Of a stretch of 64,000 bases of DNA, positions 19,663-29,044 are shown piece by piece; position 1 is the first letter of the stretch; the number at the start of each line of letters is the position of its first letter. Source of the stretch: Bacilli bacterium (GTDB lineage: Bacteria > Bacillota_I > Bacilli_A > RF39 > UBA660); NCBI GenBank assembly GCA_017428495.1, contig JAFRQS010000030.1, positions 1 to 64,000 of the forward strand, given 5' to 3'. The notes under the pieces are model-generated. The model did not search any database and had not been told where the DNA came from. It saw nothing but the letters and a program-made list of their open reading frames with translations. The position numbers and the translations under genes were made by a program.

Positions 19663-19718
19663 AATATCACCTCTATTTTATTCTTTCTATATCATAAATA
19701 CATTATATCATAAAAGAT

Positions 19719-20003
19719 TTATTTTTGTACATACTTTTTTAAAACAAAATATTTACAATTAAAAGCACAGTTTTCTTTTATATATTTTTCTAAATTTTCA
19801 ATATCATTTATACTCTTACAACTCTTATTATTTTTGTCATAAAATCCCTTTAATCTTAGTTTACCATATGCCCAATCACCAACTATATAATCAAATGGCA
19901 TAAAATAATCAGTTGCTTTACTTTTAACTTCATCACTATCATATCCATCTCTTATATTGGTAATAAGTTCATATTTTATATTGTTTAATATTATATCTTT
20001 CAT
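19719..20003 (-). CDS. yutD: YutD family protein
   Basis: 94 residues. The motifs NIRDGYDSDEVKSK, FDYIVGDWAYGKLRLKGFYD and CAFNCKYFVLKK match the Bacilli-specific YutD/DUF1027 family, of unknown biochemical function. It lies directly after yunB, as the two are near each other in Bacillus. Two cysteines in the C-x3-C end motif are conserved in the family as I recall it. Confidence 0.88.
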   Translation of the reverse strand: MKDIILNNIKYELITNIRDGYDSDEVKSKATDYFMPFDYIVGDWAYGKLRLKGFYDKNNKSCKSINDIENLEKYIKENCAFNCKYFVLKKYVQK

Positions 20004-20032
20004 AATTTCACCTATAATAAGTATATCATATT

Positions 20033-20725
20033 TTATTCAGCTGGTATAGATAATATGTTTGAATTTCGAGAAATTCCAGTTCCATAATACTTTGGTATGT
20101 TTCCTTGTATTAATTTTATTGATACAGGAACATCAACCGATATCTTTGTTTGCTCTGATATAAAAGGCATTATTACTCTTTCGTTAACTGTTATATTTAC
20201 CATAATTTCTAATAATACATTATTTATACCATATTCTTTTATATTCGATTTTATATTACTATAAACATCCCCAATTACATCCATTTTTATTGGTATTTTA
20301 GGCCCCAAATTACCTACAAAAACATTATTTGTAATTCTACCTAAAGGAATTTCATATAACATTTGATTATTTATATTTATTTTATCAAAAGATAAATTTG
20401 TTTTACCATTTTCCATTTCCTTTAATTTTAATAATATTTGCTTTGTCAAATCTGTTAAAAATTTATTAACTATTTTAGAATCAAATTCAATCATCTGAAT
20501 ATCATCATTTTTATTTTTACTAATTTTAACCGCATCATTATTAAAATAGTCCAATTCTTGGCTTATTGTGCTATTTATAATACTCACAGACATATTCTTT
20601 ATTTCTGAAGTTGCATACTCCATCAATATTGGCATAACTTTTTTGCTCATTAAATTAATAAGCAAAAAAGAAAAAATTATGCATACAAAAATAATTATTA
20701 TTAATATGTTAATTTTATTTTTCAT
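20033..20725 (-). CDS. yunB: Sporulation protein YunB
   Basis: Sporulation protein made under sigma-E in B. subtilis and needed for full sporulation. The 230 residues include one N-terminal membrane helix (about 5-27) and an extracytoplasmic domain. The block IPLGRITNNVFVGNLGPKIP and the later VNERVIMPFISEQT and VDVPV pieces are characteristic. No clear sigma-E promoter could be identified by eye. Family assignment from motif recognition is fairly firm. Confidence 0.88.
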   Translation of the reverse strand: MKNKINILIIIIFVCIIFSFLLINLMSKKVMPILMEYATSEIKNMSVSIINSTISQELDYFNNDAVKISKNKNDDIQMIEFDSKIVNKFLTDLTKQILLKLKEMENGKTNLSFDKININNQMLYEIPLGRITNNVFVGNLGPKIPIKMDVIGDVYSNIKSNIKEYGINNVLLEIMVNITVNERVIMPFISEQTKISVDVPVSIKLIQGNIPKYYGTGISRNSNILSIPAE

Positions 20726-20737
20726 ATTACATAATAT

Positions 20738-20765
20738 GAAAAATAGTGTTTAATAACACTATTTT
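20738..20765 (-). terminator. Terminator upstream of yunB
   Basis: Minus-strand stem AAAATAGTGTT/AACACTATTTT with T-run. It overlaps the stop of the tail-anchored protein gene. Confidence 0.8.
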
Positions 20766-21442
20766 ATAAACTTTATATACACAATTATTCCAACAGCAAC
20801 CAATAATGCCAAAATTCCAATTATAATAAATACTTTAGAATTTCCTTTTACTTCTGCCACATCTTCAAAATCTACACTATCAATTTTTGAAGTATTTGTA
20901 TAAAATATTTGCTCATTTTCTTCTGCTGTTTCATCTTCTTCATCCTTCAAATTTGCAAATAAATCATTCTCATCAACTACAGTTCTCGATACTGTATTAA
21001 ATAAATCTTTTAACTGCTTTTCATGAGTAAGAAATTCTTCGCTCATATCTTCATTTGAAGAAGTCGAAGTATCATATTCATCACTTGCAAGTTTTCTTAT
21101 TTTAGATGAATCTTCATAAACATTATCAGTTCTTTTCTTCTTTAAGACCTCATTTATATCATAGTTAGAATTATCTACTTCATCTAATTGATAATCTATT
21201 TCATTTGTTTTTTTACTTTCATTTGAATTCAAGATATCTTCATAGCTTCTCATTTTGCTATGTCTTTCTCTACTATCAACCATAGCTTTAATTTTTGTTA
21301 TATCAATTTCATTAATGTTATCAAGAATTGTAACATTACTACTTGGTCTTTTTTCTTTATATAATTCATCATACAAAAAATCATTTTTAGAAGTTCTTTG
21401 CATAAGTTCTTCTTGATAATATTTGTCCATTCTCGATTTCAT
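20759..21442 (-). CDS. Tail-anchored hypothetical protein
   Basis: 227 residues. The first 200 are hydrophilic, charged and probably largely disordered, rich in Asp, Glu, Lys and Ser. The last 25 form one membrane helix ending in a short basic tail, so the bulk is predicted to face the cytoplasm. No family is recognised. It is preceded by GGTGGT and ends in its own terminator, between yunB and the divergent ferredoxin gene. Confidence 0.7.
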   Translation of the reverse strand: MKSRMDKYYQEELMQRTSKNDFLYDELYKEKRPSSNVTILDNINEIDITKIKAMVDSRERHSKMRSYEDILNSNESKKTNEIDYQLDEVDNSNYDINEVLKKKRTDNVYEDSSKIRKLASDEYDTSTSSNEDMSEEFLTHEKQLKDLFNTVSRTVVDENDLFANLKDEEDETAEENEQIFYTNTSKIDSVDFEDVAEVKGNSKVFIIIGILALLVAVGIIVYIKFIK

Positions 21443-21485
21443 ATGACCACCTACTATATTTATAATATCATATATTAAAAAAAAT

Positions 21486-21514
21486 TTAAATATTTAAGTA
21501 TAATATGATATAAT
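21486..21514 (+). promoter_or_regulatory. Probable promoter of ferredoxin gene
   Basis: TATAAT at 21509-21514 with a weak TTAAAT 17 bases upstream, then GGAGGT before the ATG at 21531. Confidence 0.5.
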
Positions 21515-21530
21515 TTTTATGGAGGTAATT

Positions 21531-21713
21531 ATGTTTAAAGTTAATAAAGAAAAATGTATTGGTTGTGGTGCATGCGTTGGTACATGTAATGAAGTATTTG
21601 ATTTCGATGATGATAACTTAGCAACTGTAAAAGAACAACCAACAGAAGAAAATTTAGAACTTGCTACTGAAGCATTAGAAAATTGCCCTGTTGGTGCAAT
21701 TGAAAAAGAATAA
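21531..21713 (+). CDS. fer: [4Fe-4S] ferredoxin
   Basis: Small electron carrier of 60 residues. The C-x2-C-x2-C motif (CIGCGAC) with a further Cys three residues on and a distal CPVGAI motif is the single-cluster ferredoxin layout. The start at 21531 is preferred because GGAGGTAATT lies just before it. An in-frame ATG at 21519 sits immediately upstream of that site. It shares a convergent terminator with rluB. Confidence 0.92.
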   Translation: MFKVNKEKCIGCGACVGTCNEVFDFDDDNLATVKEQPTEENLELATEALENCPVGAIEKE

Positions 21714-21746
21714 AACAACTATTTAATTAAACTAAATAGTTGTTTT
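21711..21746. terminator. Strong bidirectional terminator
   Basis: Perfect 14-base stem AAAACAACTATTTA/TAAATAGTTGTTTT between the convergent fer and rluB genes. Confidence 0.9.
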
Positions 21747-22432
21747 ACTTCTTTTATATTTAATTTTCTATATTCCCCTGATTTTAGATTACCAAGAGTA
21801 AGGAATGCTAACCTTTCTCTTTTTAATTTGTCCACTCTAAACCCTACACTTTCAAATAATCTCTTTACTTCATGATTCTTCCCTTCAGTAATTATTATTT
21901 CTACTATTGAACTATTTGTTTTCTTATCAAATTTTTTTAATTTAACTCTTTTCGGTATACATTTTATCCCGTCTAATACTACACCATTTTTCAAGATATT
22001 TATTTCAGTGCCTTTTATTATTCCATCTATTTTTGCAATATATACTTTTTCTATTTCATTTTTTGGATGCATTATTAAATTAGATAATTCACCATCATTT
22101 GTAACTATAAGTAAGCCAGTTGTATCATAATCTAATCTACCAACTGGATATAATCTTTTATTACTATCGAAAAAATCAGTTACTACTTTCCTTCCCTTTT
22201 CATCGGAAGTACTTGTAATTACTCCTCTAGGTTTATTAAATATATAATACTCTTTCTCTTCTTTTTCAATTTTTTTACCATCTACCAATATATCATCACT
22301 ATAACTTGCTTTTGTACCTAATTCAGTAATTACTTTACCATTTACTATTACTTTACCATTTTTTATTAATTCTTCAGCTTTTCTTCTACTTGTAATACCA
22401 CTCTCAGCAATAATCTTCTGCAAACGTTCCAT
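21719..22432 (-). CDS. rluB: 16S/23S rRNA pseudouridine synthase, RluB/RsuA family
   Basis: Isomerises a specific uridine in rRNA. An N-terminal S4 RNA-binding domain (residues 1-60, ITSRRKAEELIKNGKVIVNG) is followed by the catalytic domain with the Asp in GRLDYDTTGLLIVTNDG. The start at 22432 is chosen for its GGTGATG ribosome site and the usual MERLQKIIA beginning. It is the last gene of the run that starts at dacB. Confidence 0.92.
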   Translation of the reverse strand: MERLQKIIAESGITSRRKAEELIKNGKVIVNGKVITELGTKASYSDDILVDGKKIEKEEKEYYIFNKPRGVITSTSDEKGRKVVTDFFDSNKRLYPVGRLDYDTTGLLIVTNDGELSNLIMHPKNEIEKVYIAKIDGIIKGTEINILKNGVVLDGIKCIPKRVKLKKFDKKTNSSIVEIIITEGKNHEVKRLFESVGFRVDKLKRERLAFLTLGNLKSGEYRKLNIKEVKQLFSLIK

Positions 22433-22456
22433 AAACATCACCATCTAAAGTATATC

Positions 22457-22981
22457 TTACTTTGACTTTTTTTTCAATGATATTACTTTACCACTAGTTT
22501 TAGGTAATGTAGGAAAATATAATCTATCAAATTCATCACAACTGATAACAGTAATTCTAGCTTCACTAATTTTACTACTTGTAATTATATCCCCTATTAA
22601 CTTATCTTCTATTGGGCTATATATTAGTGCTGCTTTATTTGATCTATAATGCTCTATTTCCATACATCTATCCACATCCGAAAATTGTGCTCTATATTTA
22701 CCATGAGAATGATAACAACCTATAAACTTTGAACCATTAATTCTATATATTTCTTTACCTTTATTTATTGCTCTCATTTTATATAAAGGAGAAAATGTAA
22801 AACGATTCTCAGTACCAAATATTCTTTCATAGTAAATACCAGTTATTGTAATTATATCATCTGTATATGTACTTTTATACCTTCCATATAAATATCCACC
22901 ACATTCCAAATTAGGATTTATATTGCAATGCTTTATCAACTCATCTAAAACCATATCATTTATTTTTATAATACTAGCCAT
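22457..22981 (-). CDS. JAMM/MPN-domain metalloprotease-like protein
   Basis: 174-residue stand-alone Mov34/MPN domain. The zinc-binding JAMM signature is complete: an early Glu in LECGGYLYG (residue 26) and H91-S-H93-x7-S101-x2-D104. Family members cleave isopeptide-like or C-terminal peptides; the bacterial substrate is unknown. It sits between spmB and rluB with short gaps, so it may be expressed with the dacB-spmAB sporulation genes. The ATG at 22981 follows GGTGAT. Confidence 0.82.
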   Translation of the reverse strand: MASIIKINDMVLDELIKHCNINPNLECGGYLYGRYKSTYTDDIITITGIYYERIFGTENRFTFSPLYKMRAINKGKEIYRINGSKFIGCYHSHGKYRAQFSDVDRCMEIEHYRSNKAALIYSPIEDKLIGDIITSSKISEARITVISCDEFDRLYFPTLPKTSGKVISLKKKSK

Positions 22982-23013
22982 AAAAATCACCAATGTTATT
23001 ATATTTATTTTAA

Positions 23014-23511
23014 TTATAAAGTCAATTTAGTAATTATCATTCCAATAATTATAGCTATAGCATTAATTAATATGCATATTAAAAATATATTTTTAGTATT
23101 TTTTATACCCAAAAATCCTATATATAAGGAAATAATATAAAATGTAGTATCCATAGAGCATTGTAATATACTAGATAAATTACCAATATAACTATCTACA
23201 CCATATTTTGAAAAGTTTTCTATTACTATAGATAATGATGCATTAAATGATATTGGTCTTAGAACTATTATTGATAATATATATCCTGGTATTTTAAAAA
23301 TATTGTATATAATACTGAATAAACAATCTAAAAGCCCACTAGATATAAATATTCTAGAAGAAAAAATTATTGCTAATATAGATGGAAATAATGATAAAGA
23401 TATACTTAATCCTTCCTTACATCCATCTATAAAAGACTCATACAAATTACATTTACCTATACTATAAATAACTATGACAAGTATAATTGTTGGCAATATA
23501 TAAGCACTCAT
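23014..23511 (-). CDS. spmB: Spore maturation protein B
   Basis: Polytopic membrane protein (165 residues, nucleoside-recognition/gate-type domain) needed with SpmA for spore core dehydration in B. subtilis. The block RPIS...SLSIVIENFSKYGVDS and the TTFYIISLYIGFLG segment match the family. The start overlaps the spmA end by four bases (ATGA). It is slightly short at the N-terminus but appears intact. Confidence 0.9.
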   Translation of the reverse strand: MSAYILPTIILVIVIYSIGKCNLYESFIDGCKEGLSISLSLFPSILAIIFSSRIFISSGLLDCLFSIIYNIFKIPGYILSIIVLRPISFNASLSIVIENFSKYGVDSYIGNLSSILQCSMDTTFYIISLYIGFLGIKNTKNIFLICILINAIAIIIGMIITKLTL

Positions 23512-24080
23512 TTTTCACCCTTAAATAATCTATCTATAAACAATGCTATTAATGTAGATATAAAAGTAGTAAGTATAATTGGTAATAATACCTTTGTAGG
23601 ATCTTTACTACCATACGTACTTCTTAAAGATATAATTGTAGTAGGAACAATGCATAATCCACCTACATTTAATATAATAAATGTTCTCATACTTCTAGAT
23701 AAAGTTTTTTTATCATTATTTAATTCTTGCAAGGATTCCATTGCTTTTAATCCAAACGGTGTTGATGCACTTCCTAATCCTAATATATTTGAAGTTATAT
23801 TTGAAGAAATATATGATATTGATTCATGCCCTTTTGGTATATCTGGAAATAATTTGTTTAATAATGGATACATCAAATTAGATATTCTATTTAATAACCC
23901 AGAATTTGTTGCTACTTTCATAATACCTGACCATAAAATAATATTTGGAAATATACCAAAAAAAATATCCAAACTAGTTTTAGAACTACTAATTATTTCA
24001 TTATTTACGTTATTTATATTTCCACTTATGAATGAATACACAATACCTACCATAATAAATACTATCCATATTATATTCAT
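23508..24080 (-). CDS. spmA: Spore maturation protein A
   Basis: Polytopic membrane protein of 190 residues that acts with SpmB in spore core dehydration and heat resistance. The segment SNILGLGSASTPFGLKAMESLQ is the family hallmark. It overlaps dacB and spmB by ATGA at each junction, so the three are translationally coupled, as in the B. subtilis dacB-spmA-spmB operon. Confidence 0.94.
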   Translation of the reverse strand: MNIIWIVFIMVGIVYSFISGNINNVNNEIISSSKTSLDIFFGIFPNIILWSGIMKVATNSGLLNRISNLMYPLLNKLFPDIPKGHESISYISSNITSNILGLGSASTPFGLKAMESLQELNNDKKTLSRSMRTFIILNVGGLCIVPTTIISLRSTYGSKDPTKVLLPIILTTFISTLIALFIDRLFKGEK

Positions 24081-25138
24081 TTAAATATATTTAGTATTTT
24101 TTTAAAAATACTCTCTTTCCTCTTATTTTTTACTTCAATAAATATATCACTAGTTATTATTTTTTTATTACCAATATATATCTCAACTATTCCAACTTTA
24201 TCTCTATCTTTAGGTTCTTCTATTTTATCTAATTTATATTTAACATATATATCATCTATTTCATCTTTTTTTAATAAATAATATATATCCGAATTTATAT
24301 ATAAATTATCATAATAATTATTTTTAAATCCAAATTCTTTCTTCGATAATATTAAATACTTTCTATAATTATTAAACCCATATTCATACAATTTTTTATG
24401 TGTAGTAAAATCATTTGGATCATTTAAAGTAACTACTATTAAATTAATACCATTTTTTGTTGCACTACTTACAAGGGTTCTCCTTGCCTTTTTTGTAAAT
24501 CCTGTTTTACCACCCGTAGTATATTCATATGTAGTCAATAATTTATTTTTATTATACCAATCATAAGTTTTTAAATTAGTTTTTGCTATATATCTTTTAG
24601 TACCAACTATTTTTTTATATATATTATTCTTATTAGCATATCTAGTAAGTAATGCCATATCTCTTGCTGTAGATATATTTTCACAAACTTCATCTAAGCC
24701 ATGTGGATTACAAAAATATGTATTCGTCATACCAATTTCTTTTGCTTTTTTATTCATCAATACTACAAAATCATCTGTATTATTTGATACATATGATGAT
24801 ATTGCTATAGCCGCATCATTCCCACTTCTAAGCATTAAACCATATATTAAATCTTTTAGCAATATTTCTTCATCAACACTTATATATATATTTGAACCAT
24901 ATGCCTTTAATATATCATCTTTTATTATTACTTTATCATTTAACTTATTACTTTCTATTGCTAATATAGCTGTCATAATCTTAGTAGTACTTGCTATTAA
25001 TCGTTTACTATCTATATCCTTTGCATAAAGAATTCTTCCAGAATCTTCATCCATTAATATTGCACTTCTAGAACTTACATCTAATGCTTTTATTTTAATA
25101 GGCACAAAAATTAATAATAATATAATTATTTTCTTCAT
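24077..25138 (-). CDS. dacB: Sporulation-type D-alanyl-D-alanine carboxypeptidase
   Basis: Serine DD-carboxypeptidase that trims peptidoglycan cross-link donors. The operon context points to spore cortex. It has a signal peptide (residues 1-18) and the three active-site motifs: S50-TTK, S105-G-N and K211-T-G. A membrane-associating C-terminal region ends in basic helices. The 353 residues fit the DacB/DacF class. The link to spmA and spmB supports dacB rather than dacA or dacF. A GGTGAT ribosome site precedes the ATG. Confidence 0.92.
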   Translation of the reverse strand: MKKIIILLLIFVPIKIKALDVSSRSAILMDEDSGRILYAKDIDSKRLIASTTKIMTAILAIESNKLNDKVIIKDDILKAYGSNIYISVDEEILLKDLIYGLMLRSGNDAAIAISSYVSNNTDDFVVLMNKKAKEIGMTNTYFCNPHGLDEVCENISTARDMALLTRYANKNNIYKKIVGTKRYIAKTNLKTYDWYNKNKLLTTYEYTTGGKTGFTKKARRTLVSSATKNGINLIVVTLNDPNDFTTHKKLYEYGFNNYRKYLILSKKEFGFKNNYYDNLYINSDIYYLLKKDEIDDIYVKYKLDKIEEPKDRDKVGIVEIYIGNKKIITSDIFIEVKNKRKESIFKKILNIFK

Positions 25139-25164
25139 ACTATCACCTACTAAAATATACTCAA

Positions 25165-25192
25165 AAAAAAAGAAATAATACTCAATTATTTC
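25165..25192 (-). terminator. Terminator upstream of dacB
   Basis: Minus-strand hairpin GAAATAATTGAGTATTATTTC followed by nine T residues, at the end of the 76-residue protein gene. It implies a separate promoter for dacB. Confidence 0.8.
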
Positions 25193-25412
25193 CTTTTAAA
25201 TCACCAAATATTTTTAAAACTTCTTGTAATTCTTTGTCATCTAATCTACAAATATATCCTTTGCCATCTTCTTTTTTTATTTTTCTAATACATACATCCT
25301 TTACATTAGATACATTGCTTAAAAGTAAATATCTAGTATCATTATAAACCAAACTATTAACTACTAAATATTCATCACCATTTTCTAATACAACTGAACT
25401 ATTCTGCTCCAT
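25182..25412 (-). CDS. Small hypothetical protein
   Basis: 76 residues, acidic, cytoplasmic. The beta-strand-rich pattern VLENGDEYLVVNSLVYNDTRYLLLSN resembles small Firmicutes DUF1292-like folds only loosely. It starts one base after the stop codon of the 540-residue protein and has no independent strong ribosome site, which suggests translational coupling with that gene. Confidence 0.6.
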   Translation of the reverse strand: MEQNSSVVLENGDEYLVVNSLVYNDTRYLLLSNVSNVKDVCIRKIKKEDGKGYICRLDDKELQEVLKIFGDLKGNN

Positions 25413-25413
25413 A

Positions 25414-27036
25414 TTACTTTTTCATCTCACTTTCACTTGTCAAAACATTAAACTCATTTTCATAATCTTCCATATACTTTCCATATACTTTCATCATATA
25501 TCTAATTGCATCTTGATTATCCTCACTTAATAATGAAAATGGATTTAATTCTTTATAATTTGAAACTTGAGATGCATAATGCTTGACAGCTATACTATAT
25601 TCACTTTGATTTAATTTTGGTTCATTTTCTTTTGCTCTATCATAAACATATTCCATATAAGATTGATATGGTTTTATATCATTATATAATTGTTGCATAT
25701 CTTCATTATATTGAGTTCTTGCTTTTAAAAGATTTATCATAATATCCATTGCATATGTTTTATCTCTTTCACTACCTTTTATACTATCATATACTTTATA
25801 AAGACATATTTGACCATATCCTCTTCCATAACTTTCATAAATAGGATAATACTCTACTATATGTTCTACTGCTGCTGCAAATTCTTCACTTGAAGTATAT
25901 GGAATAGTAGGATATTCATAAGTATCAAAAATCTCAATATTTTTACTATCAGAAGCTTTTACTTGAGATGCTCCAACTGCAGCACTAGCGCCTATAATAC
26001 CCACTGCAGCAGCAACAATAATTGGCTTTTTCACAGCATCAATTATTTGTCTTAAATCTAAAAAAAACTTATTAGGATCTTTATCTTTTCCTGCAAGTTT
26101 TAAATTTTTGCAAACTACAGAATTTGCCTTTAAACAATCTAATCTCAAATGGTTTTCCATTACTGCATTACATTTCTCACTTTTGACGCTCTTACCATCA
26201 TACCCTGCATATATCAAATGTTTTGATAAATTGAAAATTTCTTCTGCAATATTTTGTTCCATATTGCCAATATCCATATACGTATGATTACTCATAACAT
26301 ATCTACTAACTTCAATATAAACATCATTAAAGCTGTCTTTAAATTGAATACCAAACGCTTGTCTTCTAATATAAGAGTCTATTTGCCTATCATATTCACC
26401 TGCTAAAACATCATCAGCTTTAACATAATTCTTACATAAGTCATTGCACATCATACTAGCTAAAATTTCAATATCTCCTTGAAATTCAAACAAATCATCC
26501 ATAGACTTTAAATAATCTGCTATATATTTCTTTATATATATCCTATCATCTATAACAGCATTACCATCATATCTAATATGAGCTACATCTAAAGGAATTC
26601 TAGTAACAGCATCTATAGAACTAAACTTAGAATTAATATGCATATCTATAAGTTCTTCTATTTCACTTTCACATTTACCTTCTAATATATCTTCATAGCT
26701 ATGAGTATCAGTTATTGCTTTCATTACTTCACGTATAACTACATCCTGATTCTCTATTTTTTTACCATAAAAAATTCTATAATAATCTATTGATAGATAT
26801 ATATAACTTCTTAAAGATTGATATTTTATATATGAACTAGAATTTTTAAAATTCATTTCTTGATTCACAAAATTATTTATATAAAAATTTAAATTACCTT
26901 CAGTAAAACTAGAATTTGGCATAGAACTTCTTATTCTTTTAGATAAATCCAAAAGATATAGCTGATTTTTTAGTTCATCTACATTAAAATATATATATTT
27001 AATATAACTGTATATATAGTTTAATTCTTTATCCAT
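25414..27036 (-). CDS. Hypothetical protein with an internal membrane segment
   Basis: 540 residues, no recognised family. Residues 1-330 are helical, charged and rich in Tyr, Asp and Ser. A single Ala/Gly-rich membrane helix lies near 335-358, followed by a short Ser-rich linker and a helical domain of about 180 residues. There is no N-terminal signal, so the two large domains should lie on opposite sides of the membrane. It is followed directly by the 76-residue gene and preceded by a lipoprotein gene. Confidence 0.65.
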   Translation of the reverse strand: MDKELNYIYSYIKYIYFNVDELKNQLYLLDLSKRIRSSMPNSSFTEGNLNFYINNFVNQEMNFKNSSSYIKYQSLRSYIYLSIDYYRIFYGKKIENQDVVIREVMKAITDTHSYEDILEGKCESEIEELIDMHINSKFSSIDAVTRIPLDVAHIRYDGNAVIDDRIYIKKYIADYLKSMDDLFEFQGDIEILASMMCNDLCKNYVKADDVLAGEYDRQIDSYIRRQAFGIQFKDSFNDVYIEVSRYVMSNHTYMDIGNMEQNIAEEIFNLSKHLIYAGYDGKSVKSEKCNAVMENHLRLDCLKANSVVCKNLKLAGKDKDPNKFFLDLRQIIDAVKKPIIVAAAVGIIGASAAVGASQVKASDSKNIEIFDTYEYPTIPYTSSEEFAAAVEHIVEYYPIYESYGRGYGQICLYKVYDSIKGSERDKTYAMDIMINLLKARTQYNEDMQQLYNDIKPYQSYMEYVYDRAKENEPKLNQSEYSIAVKHYASQVSNYKELNPFSLLSEDNQDAIRYMMKVYGKYMEDYENEFNVLTSESEMKK

Positions 27037-27090
27037 ACTATACCACCTATTCTAATGTTATTATATCAAATTTATAAATAAAATAAAAGA

Positions 27091-27630
27091 CTATATTTCA
27101 TTTTTATATAGCCCATGTATCTTTTGCCTATCACTTTCCAACAAATCATCTAAATGCCATTTATTATCGATATTTGTTAAAGTTAATTCAAGTATATAAT
27201 TTGTTCTTTCATTCATAGATAACATACTATCTAACTTATAATCTTTAAACTTTTCATTATCTAATTCTTCATCATTATAAAACTCTTCTTTATTTTCTTC
27301 TAAATACTTTTTTGCACCTTCTATAGCTTTATTTAAATTATATACTTCTATTTCCACTGATACAACTGCTGTATCATTGCTTATTTCCTCATTTAAAATA
27401 TTATATTTTAAATCCTCATATTGCTTTTTTAAAATAGTTTTATATTTATCTTTTTGAACATCAGTTAAATTCTCTGATTCCAATACAGAATCTAATTGCA
27501 TTAATACTTCACTATTTAATGAATTATAATTAATAAATAATTTTTCTACTTCATTACTTGGTTTATTCATTCTATTGCATCCTGTAATAAACAAAATAGT
27601 AAATAAAAATATTAGTAATTTCTTTTTCAT
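27091..27630 (-). CDS. Lipoprotein of unknown function
   Basis: 179 residues with a lipoprotein signal peptide ending in the lipobox FITGC (Cys at about 18), so probably anchored to the outer face of the membrane. The mature part is a charged helical region ending in a segment (ELTLTNIDNKWHLDDLLES) that resembles NTF2-like/DUF4878-type lipoproteins. AGGAGG precedes the ATG. It lies just downstream of asnS with no strong terminator between. Confidence 0.75.
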   Translation of the reverse strand: MKKKLLIFLFTILFITGCNRMNKPSNEVEKLFINYNSLNSEVLMQLDSVLESENLTDVQKDKYKTILKKQYEDLKYNILNEEISNDTAVVSVEIEVYNLNKAIEGAKKYLEENKEEFYNDEELDNEKFKDYKLDSMLSMNERTNYILELTLTNIDNKWHLDDLLESDRQKIHGLYKNEI

Positions 27631-27674
27631 ATTTCCTCCTGTTAATATGATTTACTAATATTTTATTTTTTATA

Positions 27675-29042
27675 CTAATATTCACAATTTAAAGGTGTTC
27701 TAGGATATGGTATAACATCACGAATATTATCTACTCCTGTTAGATATATAAGTAATCTTTCAAATCCCATACCAAATCCAGAATGATAACATCCACCAAA
27801 TTTTCTTAGATTTACATACCAATCTAGTCCATCAAATGACATATTTAATTCCTTCATTCTAGATACAAGCTTATCATAATCTGCTTCTCTTTCTGAACCT
27901 CCCATTAATTCACCTGCACCTGGTACTTCTAAATCTACTGCAGCAACTGTCTTACCATCTGTATTTTGTTTCATATAAAATGCCTTAATATCTTTTGGCC
28001 AATTCTTTATAAATACTGGGCCATTAAAATAATCTGTAATATATTTTTCATGTTCTTTAGCTATATCTTCACCATATTGTGGTTCAAATTCCCATTTAAC
28101 ATCTGCTTCTTTAAGTATTCTTATTACTTCTTCATGATCTACTCTAGTAAAATGACTATTTACCAATCTATTTAATTTATCAATTAAACCCTTTTCTACA
28201 AAACTATCTAAGAATTTCATTTCATCTTTACAATTTTCTAATACATACTTAACTATATATTTAAGCATATCTTCTTCAATATCCATTAAACCTTCCAAAT
28301 TGCAAAATGCAATTTCTGGCTCAATCATCCAGAATTCAGAAGCATGCGTCTTTGTATTTGAATTTTCAGCTCTAAAAGTTGGCCCAAAAGTATAAATCTT
28401 CTTATATGCAAGTGCAAAAGTTTCTCCTTCTAATTGTCCAGTTACAGCAAGTCCCACTTTTTTACCATAAAAATCTTTAGTATAATCTACTTCACCTTTT
28501 AACTTCTCTATTGGTAAAGTTGTTACTTGAAACATCTGTCCAGCACCTTCACCATCATTTGCAGTTATAAGTGGTGTATGTACATAAACATATCCATTGT
28601 CTTGAAAATACTTATGAATTGCATAAGCAGCTACACTTCTTACTCTAAATACTGCCTGAAACAAATTTGTCCTTGGTCTTAAGTAAGCTTGCTCTCTTAA
28701 AAATTCTCTAGTATGATGCTTTGGTTGCATTGGATAATCCTCTGGACAATCCCCTAAAACTTTTACGTCAGTTGCTTTTAATTCAATAGTTTGTCCTTTA
28801 CCTTCACTCTTTACTACCATACCAACTGCGCTTATTGCAGAACCATTTTTTATTTTAGATATTTCATCAAAAGTAGATAATTTATCATCATATACTATCT
28901 GCAAATGATTAAAACAAGTACCATCAGAAAAATCTATAAATCCAAATTCTTTTTGCTTTCTATGATTTCTTACCCAGCCTTCTACCTCTACTTCTTTACC
29001 AATTAAATCTTTTTCAAAAATTTCTTTAACATCCAATTTCAT
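27675..29042 (-). CDS. asnS: Asparaginyl-tRNA synthetase
   Basis: Class IIb aminoacyl-tRNA synthetase charging tRNA-Asn. An OB-fold anticodon-binding domain (residues 1-100, VEGWVRNHRKQKEFGFIDFSDG) precedes the catalytic core with FRAENSNTKTHASEFWMIEPE (motif 2) and GFGMGFERLL (motif 3). The true start is the ATG at 29042 after AGGAGGAT. The frame continues upstream to 29120, but that stretch is T-box leader RNA, not protein. About 455 residues. Confidence 0.95.
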   Translation of the reverse strand: MKLDVKEIFEKDLIGKEVEVEGWVRNHRKQKEFGFIDFSDGTCFNHLQIVYDDKLSTFDEISKIKNGSAISAVGMVVKSEGKGQTIELKATDVKVLGDCPEDYPMQPKHHTREFLREQAYLRPRTNLFQAVFRVRSVAAYAIHKYFQDNGYVYVHTPLITANDGEGAGQMFQVTTLPIEKLKGEVDYTKDFYGKKVGLAVTGQLEGETFALAYKKIYTFGPTFRAENSNTKTHASEFWMIEPEIAFCNLEGLMDIEEDMLKYIVKYVLENCKDEMKFLDSFVEKGLIDKLNRLVNSHFTRVDHEEVIRILKEADVKWEFEPQYGEDIAKEHEKYITDYFNGPVFIKNWPKDIKAFYMKQNTDGKTVAAVDLEVPGAGELMGGSEREADYDKLVSRMKELNMSFDGLDWYVNLRKFGGCYHSGFGMGFERLLIYLTGVDNIRDVIPYPRTPLNCEY

Positions 29043-29044
29043 AT

